A DNA stretch of 64,000 nucleotides from Tetranychus cinnabarinus (Eukaryota > Arthropoda > Arachnida > Trombidiformes > Tetranychidae). This document shows positions 12,201-24,200 of the stretch, piece after piece. The notes beneath the pieces were generated by a model. It was given only the letters and a program-made list of their open reading frames with translations, was not told the DNA's origin and searched no databases. The stretch covers positions 7,269,001-7,333,000 of the forward strand of contig WHVY01000002.1 of NCBI GenBank assembly GCA_022266195.1, read 5' to 3'. The position numbers and the translations under genes were made by a program. The first letter of the stretch is position 1. Each line of letters starts with the position of its first letter.

Positions 12201-15200
12201 AATTGGTAATTGAAATGATATTCAAATTAATTCTTAATGAGTTTAGGAACAATTTTTAATAACCTTTTGATAGACTTTTAAAATAATCAAAATGTTGCAT
12301 TTAATTGTTGGTTAAGAAAGTTGTTTTTTTCTGGGTTTCTTCAAGCTTCAAAGTCACTTTTATTTTCATCTTGGTTTTGTTCAAAATGACTTTGCTTTTA
12401 ACGTGTATATCAGTGAAACAAGATGTTGAATATTTTGATTCATGAGTTGCCTTAACATGATAGACAATTGGATGGAAGGAAATAATGTCAACAATACCTG
12501 CGAGATTGAAACATGAAGATGATGATAAGTAAAATGGCAAACAACATGAATATCTTCACTTGATAACTTATAAGTAGTTTTCAAGATTACGACAATTGGT
12601 ACAAGAAAAGTGCATCAATTGGACGGAACAACTTTAACGATGTAAAAAGAGCACAATGTAACTTGAAACAATTGAACAATTATCATTGAGATTCAACTAA
12701 CCAGTCAAATCGATGGTAATGATGGTTAAAAGGTTAAAATGTAAAGAGATTTGAATAAAAGTACAAAAAATATTGACCAAAATCTAGTTCCAAGTAAAAA
12801 ACAAATCGCCTGAATATGTTTCAAAGTCAACTGTAAGATTTCAATTCTTGTTAATGGACATAAAAATTATTGAAAATTAAAAACGATTTCAAATGATTTT
12901 AAACAAAATTTCATCTCACTTAAGTCAGACAAAGTCTCATTGACGGTTGTAAGTAAAGAAATCTTGAAATGGCTGAAGATTGTTAAGATGAAATTGGATG
13001 TCAATAGAGTTTGATTTTGGGTTTCTTTTCACTTTACAATTGAATTTAAATTGATGAAAATTTCGTGTTTTTCCTTCGATGAAATGTTCTTTTTCGAAAT
13101 ATTTTCGTTCTGATGTCTTTCTGTTCTGATCTAGAGTTAATGTGAGATTACTGTTTCTGTTGCTGTTAATCTAAAATTAACTGAGATTGAAAGGAATACG
13201 AAACTGGATCATTACTGAGAATCGATTGACTGGGTTTTGGGTGAAGACGGAAAACGAGAATTCAAATTATTTACTTTACTTGTTTGGCCGATAAAAGTTG
13301 ATCAAAAGAGTGAAGAGAAAGGAAGAGAAAGAAGATGAAAATAATAAATGGACTGTTCATTGTCTTATCCTCATCCTGGCTTCTTCTAATTCATCTTTAT
13401 CTGTGAAACTAGTAGCCACAAGCAAGATGAAAAGCAATGAAGTTTACGGTGAAAACTGTTATTTCAATCAACGTTAATCTTTCTTTCTGGCTGTGTGTTT
13501 CAACTTTTTCAGGCTCATCATGTTCAACATCATGATCATCTTCAATGTCTTAATGTTCATTGGAAAATAAAACAAAAACTGTTTCACCAATTGATTTATG
13601 GGTTCATTCAAAATTAGGTTTTCAACCTTTTTTTTTATTCTCTTATATTTCATTAGATTATTTCGCATTAATAGCAAATAAAATCAATACGAAAATGGAT
13701 TCATTGCAATCACATTTTTCAGTCATTCGGTGCAAAATTTTCACCACAAAAACAATTACATCAAAGCATCAATGGTGAATCAAGAACAAGACAATTCATT
13801 AGAAACATCGATAATGATGAATTTCGAGCAAATTCAATAGAAAATTCTCAATCAACTTTCATCGTTCATTCATAACGATAAGGTGAAAAAATCATGAAAG
13901 AAATTGATGAAAAGTCTGAAGAAAAGTAAAAATAGAATTTGAAAAAGAAAAAAATTGAATAAAAAAGTTCATGAGCGATGTTCAGAGGTTTCATTGTTAT
14001 CATTGCTAATGTAATTTGGATAATCTAACTTTGTTTGTCACTTGAATCAACTTTTGAGATTTGAATAAATGAATTTTCCGATTAAATCGATAATCTGTAA
14101 AGTTGATTTAAGAAAAGTTCAGTCTTGAGAAAGTTTCTTGTTACCGATTTCAACATTGTAATTAAAGTAATGGCGATTCGAGGTTGATTAATTGATGATA
14201 AACAAATGGCTTGAATGGTTGGTGTAAAGAAGAAACAAAAAAAATGTCTTTACTCTTTACAAGGTAAATGTTGTCTGTAAATATTTAGATACAAGATATC
14301 AGTTGACTGGGAGTTGATAACAGGGAATGATAATAGATTTTTGTTTGTTATTAAGATGAACTTGAGGATGATATAGGATGGCGAAAAGGAAATGGAAAAG
14401 GAAAAGAAGAGAAAAGTTGTGGGAAAAGAAGAGTTTGGGTAAAACTGATAATGAAAATTGCATGGAAAATAATAACATGATAATGATTAGAAATGAAGAT
14501 GGAAAAATAATAATGATAATAAATGGGAATTGATTGATTCGGATAATATTGTTAGTCGACTTACTTTTTTGAGCCATTTCTCTCATGCTGTTTGATTTCA
14601 CCTTTTCATCCTTCCTATTGTTACCAGGGCTAAAAATGGTTGCAGTGCTGGCTGTGATAAAAGCACAAAATGGCTTTAATTGACTGACGATTCAATGAAT
14701 GATTTGTTCACAATCAAGTTTTTGCATAGAAAAATGTGAAATGGTGAAAAGTTTTGCTTCAAGTTTCACTTCGATATTAATCAAGTTTTCACTCTTCTAA
14801 TTGAAATGTAATCATTAACATGAGTTTAATTGTTTTCTTATTGAGATAAAGTAAGATGATGAGTTTTTCCCTGATCAATATTATCATCATTATTGTTGAA
14901 CATTAATTCTCATTGGAACGTGATTTGGTATAAAAGGTTCAATGTTGTGCCATTGACTGGGAGTGAAAAGAGAACAGGAAAAATTGCATTTTCTATTAAT
15001 TTTACCTCTTCTCGCCATTTCACGTTCAATTCATTAGCGAATCCAATTCTCTCAATATTAATGAATAACAATGAACAACAATGAATACATTGAAATTGAT
15101 TTAATGGCCAATCGAATTAACCTTTTCAAACCTTTCACCAAACTTCAATCTGCTTTTACCCGACACTAAATTCAAAGTTATCACCAAAAAAATGAAAAGC

Positions 15201-18200
15201 AATCAATTCAAGAAACTGAAGCTCTTCACTTGAAACCATTAGGTTAACCCAAAAGTTTTCATCGGTTTTTTAATTATTGATTCCAAATGATTAATACTCG
15301 AAAATATGTCCGTCGAAAATATGCAACAGCGATCGCTCCACTTTTTAGCATTTCGAAAGCGAAACAATTGTATGAATTTTCTGTGTTAATTAATCATCTG
15401 AAATCAATGATTAAAAAAACGATAAAAACTTTTGGGTTTACCTAATGGTTATGAGATGAACAATTATCTTACCGGTAAATACTTTCCTGGATGGTTTATG
15501 AGTGGAAGAGGTTGATCTTACAGGGAACGGTGTTGTTGATGGTATTTCTTGAAGAGAAATGAATAAAATATAATTAATGATAATTACTACTCATTAGTAT
15601 TGATTGATTGGTTAAAAGAAAAGGAAAAGTTGGTTAAAAAATCAATGATTTTTTTCACACAAATTATTATTACTTTTTGCTATCAAATGCTTTTCAAACC
15701 ATTCTCACTCCCAGCTGATGATATTTTGATATTAATGCTTGTAAAGGCAATAGATTGGGTTAAAAGAGCAATTTAATGATATTAAATCAAATGTTGATTT
15801 GATTCTCAGTTAATTTGCTTTTAAATTTTTTGTTGAAAAATAAAAATATTGATGAAATTTGCTTTTATGGAAAATAAATATTTGAAAAAATTGATGAATA
15901 TTGCATTATTTATATTTTACTCGAACTTTTCCCGCCAGATGCAAATTTTCAATTCAGGATATGATTTTCAAATTGAATATTCTTTTACTTGAAAAAACTC
16001 GTTTTCAGATGAAAAATTCTGATCCAACTGATAAGCTTCCATTTTTAAGCGTCTTTCAGTTTAATCTTCTTTAGTGCAGATGAACAGTTTAAATTTGGAT
16101 TTCAAAATTTCCATGATGTCTGCTCAGATAAATTGAAACCTAAAAATGCTGTTGAATCTATCGTTTTCAGCTCAGGAATTTTTATATTTCGCAGCCTTTT
16201 TTCAATCGAAAATTCTGATAATATTCTGTCAAGTACTAACAGATTTGCATTTTTATGTTCTGATCAACTTGAAACTTGAAACCGCTATTTGAACTTGAAA
16301 TTTTCCTAATGAAGAAAAGTGATAAAATTGTTGTAAAATTTCAGTTTTCTCACATTCAGATTTATTGAATAAAAGTTTATTTTCTTACGACTTGAACAAA
16401 TCAAAGATAAGTTTTCGAAAAAGGTTGAAATATTTTGCTGGAGCTCAGAACATGCAATGCTTGAAATGTTCGTTAGTTTTTTAGACTTGGCGTATACCTG
16501 AATAACTTGCCTCAATTTTCATTCTAATTCATTATCATTTTCAACCTTTCATAAAGATAATAAGCTTTGACACAGCTGTGAGTCTCAATATTTTTGATTC
16601 TTCGTTCAGACTGAAATATGACGTTATTATTGGCTAGACTGGGAAAATGCTTATTCAACTAATACTTTGCTCTTTTCGTATTTTCTTTTGTATCTTTTTT
16701 TCGAGTTGATACTTGACAGGATTGCAATTAATTTACTCTCAATTAATCTACTAATAACTGTAAACTCACCATAAACCCTAAGGCGACCTTCTCGTTCACC
16801 CAAAGTATTTTTGGCAACACATTTATAAGCTGCAAAATCCTTTTCTTCCAAATCATTGATTCGCAGTTTCATTGTTACATTATAAAAGTTGACAATCTCT
16901 TCAATTTTGTACTTTTTAGACGCAAACAACATTTGATCTTTCCTTATCCAACTAGTCATTGGTTTGGGTGAAGCTTCAACTTCACATTGCAGGTCCACAT
17001 GAGATCCTTTAGCGGCCCCAAAACTCAACTGACCAGCACGAATCTTAGGTGGAACTAGAACAAGAAAAAATAGCGAAACAAGATTAAAAAGTGCCATCAA
17101 TAGAAGACGGTAAAATGATTAAAACATGGAAACGTTGGCTCGAAAGAATTTAGAAAATTTCGTAACTTTGCTCATGAAAGGCATGAAAATTCATTTGTAA
17201 CATAAATAAAGCATTTTGTATATCAATATTGATCATGATGATGAGCCGAAAAAATCAGACAAGAATATTCTTTTATCGAAAATATCATTCCCTTATTGTG
17301 ATAATGTTAGCCTCCTTTCTGTTATCGGATTAGCTGAAACATTTGCCGAGGGCGAGGAGAGTCTCATCATGATGTTGATCATGAAAAAGGCAAGAAAAGA
17401 TGTAAAAGTAAGGAAAAAAGTAAACCAATTGGACAAGTTAGTTTCTCATTTGGTACAAAAGCAAAAGTGCTTCTGGATGTTTATCAGTTGAACACCAAAC
17501 TTTGACTCTAACAGATTCATACAAGTCTTTTTTATTCATCATAATGATTCCCTGAAGGTTCACCTAACATGATCATGATGACCATCATTTCCATTTTGCT
17601 AGTTGACCTTTTTTTATCCACTTTTTGTCCGTAAAATTTTCTCTCTCTTCTTTTGTCACCCAAAAATCTTAATGATAAATTCATCGAAAATTCATCGAAA
17701 TTCATGAAACTAAAAGTAAAATGATTGTTGAACAGTTCGATGGCCATCATGAAACAATAATTGACTCATCAAAATTATCTGTTTCTCCAAAACTCATATC
17801 ATTTCATTCCCAGTAAACTTGTCAAATTGAACTCGAGCATTTCACCAGATTCTGTAAAGGCAAAAAACTAAGTGGTTCCAACTATTTGGAGTTTATTTTT
17901 GAAAAGAAATTCTTTTTTTCTCTCCATTTTCATGTGAGGTTAAATACATCATGAGCTTAACATGAGGGAAAATGTTTGAATGAAAAAAATGAAGTACAAA
18001 GATAACAAGTTAAGTGAGAGAATGAAAATGTCCACAAAAATTTTGTCTTTGCAAGAAAAAAGTTCTTCTTTTGAGATTTTTTTTCTCTCTTTGCCCAACA
18101 TTTCAGATGGAATGAAAAATTTGACAAAAAGTAAATATTTTTTTCCTCTTTACTTTGGCTTACACTAGAGTTTGCCTTTTTTGGCTAAACAAGTTTGGTG

Positions 18201-21200
18201 AGCGGAAAATATTCAGTGAATTTTGAGGAGGAAATTGAAAGTGGTGTGTGATTAAAAAGTTGAGGTGAGAAAAGATGAAGGAAACAATAAAGATGAGAAA
18301 AGAGTAGATGAGGAATATGATGAGTTGAGGAATGAAGGGAAAAAAATGTTTTCCAACTTTGAAAGACCATCAATCGTAAAGTGAACAATTCATCTTAACG
18401 ATCTTAACCAGTAAAAATCATTCAATTGTTTCATTTCATGTGTCAATATATTTGTTTTTTTCTGTTATTGATATTTTTTTCCTTTCGTTTCAGATTTTTT
18501 TATTTTTGTTTGTCTACACTCGTTTTGTTGTCAGGTTAGGTTAGGTTAGATTGTTTAGCATTTTGGAATGGGAAAAAGTATCAAAAAAAGAAGTAAAACA
18601 AGAAAAAAATGAACTTGCAATAGGAATTGTTGTTGAAGAGGAATGTTGAAGATGAAGGGAAAATCAATGTTTAATTGTAATAATACAGAGAAAACTGATT
18701 GTTTTCAATGTTTGTCTTTCAAGTAAATTGGATTAAAAGAAACAGTTGCTCTTTGATTCAACACAGTCAATTAGTTGACAATTAAGAGCAACAATTTTAA
18801 ACACTTGACAACCAAGTTTGAGAAACAATTTGAATTAACAAATGAAAAAGACAAAATTTAACCAAAAAGCAAGAGTAAGCTAAGCTCTTGGGAGGAAAAA
18901 CAATTAATGAGTTCGCACTTTTACTTTGAAATGTAGAGCAAACAGAAATCTGAATGTTTCAGAGATTCATTTGGATTTCAGTTAAACCAAGCTATGACCA
19001 CTGGCGATAGCGAATCAGGTTGTGTATGCATAATCGACGCCCTCTAAGTCAGAGTACTATGACGTCTTGTTTGAGCAAATACTGGCAGTCTATGAATTAC
19101 TATACTTTATATCTTCAATTTTAGTTTTTAGTTGAGAGGAGGAAAAGATTCATTCGCAGTGATTTTTTCTTCTTCGACTGTGTCTATGTAAATCTAATGT
19201 CTAACAATTCAAATTCGTTTCTATCAAGTTTATTTTCATTAGTTTTCACAACTTTTCAAATATCATTTAAGTCCGTTCGTTGACCTCCAAACGGCTTTTG
19301 GTTTAAATGCCCTTTCAATTGCAAAGGTCAAATTTTCGAAAAAGAAACTCCGATAACCTTCCGAATTTGATGATCTTCTTAAAAACATTCTATATCAAGT
19401 GTAATCTTTTTGTTCGTTTGTAAACCGTAGGTTGTAGAACCATAAATCTAAATTTTCGAGTTCATTCAATGTCACTCAGTTATTTGACACCTCAATGACA
19501 TTTGAAGGTCACTTGATAAGAGTACCATTTTTGATTGTTTGTCGCTTGTTACATATTGATGATTCATGTTGATCAAAAGATATGAGTGTTGATTCGAATG
19601 GCCAAGTTTATCTATTAATAGATCTAGACTTAAGATAATACTTTCTTAAGAAATCACGCGAAAATTTACAGATATTATAATATATAAAAAATAAGAGGAA
19701 ATAAACTAAATTTAGAAACTTTTTTCTAATGATGATTGTTAGTGGCTAATTCAAACTTGATATAAATATTATTAAGGCATCATAAAACGACTAAAGATTG
19801 CTTTCGATTTTAAAATCGCTTAATCTGAGTTTCGATTATTCTTTGAATAAAATTTTCAAGTTTTAAAACATTGAAATGCACAATTGTTTGTAAAAATGGT
19901 TCGATTCATTATGTATGAAATGATCAACTTTGGGTAAAATAAACAAATTGAGGCAACAATTGAATTTTAAAAGCAAAAGCAATGGGAAAATATAATATTA
20001 ATGTTAACATCGTTTTTTATTGTCGCTCTTTTTTATCTTTCAATTTTGTCTCTTTTCCCTTGTTACTTCTCTATTGCCATTATTATTGCTAATGTTGGTG
20101 ATGATGGTTATGATGATGATCATCATTATCATCATTTTGTCAATGTATTACTTGAAGAGAAAAGTTGATGAAGAAAGTTAAACTTGATTCAGTTGTTCAA
20201 AAGAAGAAAAGAATTTTTGTTCTCTCATTCTCTTCTTTTCTTCTTTAGAGTTACACTTTTTTCCTCTCTTTTCTTGCTCTTTACAAAAATAAGATGAAGT
20301 GAAAAGAAGTTTACGGAAAATAGATAAACATGATGTGATTCAGTTTGATTCACAGTTATAGGTATAACAGAATGAAATGTTGATCAGAATTATAGACGCA
20401 ATAATCTATAGTAATCCATCACCATGAAGCATTATAAAAGCCTCAAGATCAATGAGAAAAAAAACAAGGATTAATTCTTTAAGTATTCTGTTCGTTTCAC
20501 TTTCTTGCTCTTTTTTTGCTTCTCAACTTTTCAGTCTTTTCATTCCATCATGGTTATCATTGTGATCAATGATGACGACGATCAAGCTAAAGATGAATGA
20601 TGGAGACACCAATTTTGCTGACAATCAGTCTTTTGCCTGCTTTTTGTCTAACCAATATTTGCTTACATTTTCAATTTTGTCCCTTCAAAAGTCGAGTGAA
20701 ATATGACTTTTTTATCAACATGTTTTACAAGTGACTTTTGATAGTTTGAAAACACGCAAACGTTTACTTCATTTAATGCACAATGAATTGACAATCAGTT
20801 GGACAAACACTTGATTTTGACGCAAAAGTTTTAATGAAGTTAGTTTTATTTGTGTGAATCAAGTTACAGAGAAAATTTTGATTTTTTGCTCAAAGCTCAA
20901 GTTCATCTCAATATTGAGGTCACATTTTTGATGGTCACATTGATTTGAATAAAAATATTGAGATTTTTGTTGATACAGATGAGGTTAGATATAACTAGCT
21001 TAATGTGAAAGGTGCAAACAGAAAGAGCAAAAGCTTTCATATTTGTAGTAAAAAAAAGCTGATGATAAAAGATGATTTGAATAAACTTGAGATCTCCTTT
21101 ACAAATTTCAATGTTGGCTCAAAGAGTTGGGGAAAAAAAGTTGAAAAGTAAAAGTGATAAAAAAGCAAGAAAAAAAGAATGAAGGAATAAGAAGCAAAAA

Positions 21201-24200
21201 TTCAGCACTTTGAAAACTTTTTCTTTGCCCTGAACACTCTCTTGACTCTTCAAGTCTCTTGAAAATATTTTGACATATTCAGTGAGTAATACATGCACAG
21301 AGGAGGGTGGAGGTAAAGAAGAGGAAAAAACATGGTAAAGGGTGGCAAAAAGGATGTTGAAGATGAAGATGAGAGAGAGAGAAAAAAAGTTGTGAATAAA
21401 TCTGTAAAGGAATGAAAAAAATGTTTGAGAAAAGTAAACCTCAAAAGTTGAAGTTAATCAAGGTATGGATAACAGGGATGTTTGAAAAAGGATAACATTC
21501 ACTCCCAGCTAAGCTATCAGCTAAACTTATCTAAACCTCCAACTCATAACTTTAGCTTTACTCCCAGTCAAACTCGACTCCCTGACACAACTCCCAGCCA
21601 AGCATTCAGCTAAACTCTAGTTCCTTCTCAACCCCTCAACTCCCTGCCTGGCTCTTGCTTTACTCCTCGAAAAAACTCCCAGCTTCTCTAGCATTCTCAC
21701 TCCCAGCTTTACTCTCAGCTGAACATCCAACTCCTTGTTCAACTCTGCATTCTACTCCCAATCTTCACTCCCAATCCCTGTTGAACTTTTCGTTGTGATA
21801 TCACAAAATCTTTACATTACCAATAAGAGAAAGAGAAGCCGATGAAACGTGATTGGAATACATTGATGAGTAAAGTTCCAAGAATAACACCTCAAATAGT
21901 TGAGTATTTTTTACTTCTTCATTCTTCCAAATTCTCATATTCATCTTCATTTCACCTCCAAGAGTAAACTTAATCATTCCCTGTCTACTTTTAGTTTCCA
22001 CTTTTTTACACCTTTACCATCTATTAATATTAAACCAATTAATCTATCAACAATTTTTACTCTCATCTTCATCCTCTTTCAGTGCAGAAAAAAAATGATA
22101 ATTCAATTCACTTACAATAAATATCTCTCTAAATATAAGTGATAGCAACTTTATTGGTATTGGAGTTGAAAAATATTATCCAATGAATTAAACTATCAAC
22201 ATTGATGTTATATCAAACCTTTTTTGCTTCATCTTCATCCTCTTCGTCTTCATCAGTCTTGCTTTTAGATTCACTTGGATTGCTACTTTCCTTCACTTAT
22301 CATTTTCCTTGTATAATTTTATTATTTCAATAAGCACAATCCGTGAATGATTACAGAAGCGAAATGTTATTCTTTACTATTATACTTTTATCGGAATAAA
22401 GGTTTTTATCATTTCACCCATTCAAATATTATCTCCATTATCAATGGTACAAAGTGAACAATTGATGTTAATCTAATAATTTGTTGAACACTTTCTTTTC
22501 ATCTTGGTTTACTATTAGCATTACATATTCATTGGGAAGGTGGATCAAAGGCAATAACTCAAAATGATATTAATCATGAATAATGTATAATCAGAGTAAA
22601 GTTGATCAACAAATAATTGTCTCTGAATGTTTCAAATCGTTGAATAACCCCAAAGTGAAATGATTCTGGAAAGTTTAGCCTGTCATTGAACTTCATTGGA
22701 AATCAAGTTTCTAGTTAAATAATGAATAAACTGATTTACAGTGAAATGACAAGATTGACAATTGGTCTGAGAAAAGAAAGGTTTTCTCAATGAAAACAAT
22801 AATTTGATGAGCAACAAAGATGAGATTCACCCTGAAGCACAGTTGAGCTAAAGCTTGAAATCTTTAGTCAAGTGAAAAGCTAAAAATGAACCGATTGAAT
22901 CGAGTAAACACAAGGACAGTGAATAAGATGAATATGATGAGCAAAGATAAAGATATGATCGTGATTGTTATCAACTTTTACCACTTTATTTGTCTTTCAT
23001 CAACAATTTTTGCACGTTTCTTCCAACTCTAATTGAGTCAGAAAACAGAAAATCAGAATAACTTGGATTTTATCATTTCTCTTCTTTTTACTTCTCATTC
23101 ATCCTCACTCTTTCCTTTGTTCATCCTCTTGCCTTTTCAAGTCCAGGTAGTCGAGCCTGAACCTTGAGGCATCTCATCGTCTCCTAACAGGTTAAATATA
23201 CAATAAAAGTAATGTGTTGTTTCATTCATATTTTGTGATCAATTTTTTTCTTCAACTTTTTCCTTTACTTTTTATCTTTAACCTTTTTCGTACAGACAAC
23301 ATGTAAACGGCCTTTGGCCTTATTGTTGGCACTAATCTAATGTCAACAAGATGACTTCAGATTTGGACTTGTTGGAAGGTGAAACAAGACTCAATAGTGA
23401 AGGTTACAGGTTCAACTTTACCATTTATTATTAACAAATATTGATGGTTGATTAAATCTGATTAATATTTTGCTTTGGTAACATTGAGTCAAGTCATCAT
23501 TAGTCGCTCATTATTTTGTTAATTTGAACCAAAAGAGGTTCGAGCTCTTTGATTGATAACACGATAATCTGATTAACTCGTCAAAATCATGTCTACCTGT
23601 GTTACATGTCAAAATGTTTCTCATGACATTTGTGTTGCTCATGTCCACATTTTGATCATTATTGCCATTGACATTCAACCGAATTGACCGGAAAACAAGT
23701 TTCTTATTCAATTAGCATTTCGATATTAATCGTCGAGGCAAAGTCTTCAAAGGCAAATCAGTTTCAAAGATTCACAAAAAAAAACAAATTCAACTTGTAA
23801 ACGCATTCCAAAGCATTTAATGACATTAAGCTTCATAACAACTCAACACAAACTGAACCAAGAATAGCTTTTCAATTTTAAAACCAATTCCGAATGTAGA
23901 TTCAAATTGAAAATCTGTAAACTCGAAACTCTGAGCTCGATTGTAAAGACAATGAATTACGAAAAACTTTATTTTCAAAATCATTATAAACTGACCTGTA
24001 ACTTATCAAAGCATGAAAAGTAAAATAAAACTTTTTAACACAAAGTTTTAAATTGACTGTCACTTTGATTTTGATTGTTTATTCTTTATATCATTCGGTA
24101 ATTAGATGAACTTAGCTATCGAGTAAAAGTTGTGGAAGAAAAGTTTTCATTGAATTCTTGTTTCGAACAGATTTACTTCATTTTTTGGAGTTTATTTTGA

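Larger units (their letters stand above)
9265..14564. other. Intron or 3' flank of the Ig gene
   Basis: Apart from the 614-bp inverted-repeat element at 10466-11079, I see only AT-rich sequence. One plus-strand stretch (11762-11809) has splice-like borders and is treated under findings. Confidence 0.5.

Noticed and set aside
14299..14564. Hydrophobic read-through of Ig exon 8
   Set aside because: A good GTAAG donor interrupts it, and the tail is Ile/Phe/Leu low-complexity sequence from AT-rich DNA. It is kept only as an alternative.
18534..18550. TTAGG-type arthropod telomere repeat (GGTTAGGTTAGGTTAGA)
   Set aside because: Only three units are present, with no flanking array. The TAACC words near 31950-31980 are likewise too few to call an interstitial telomere.
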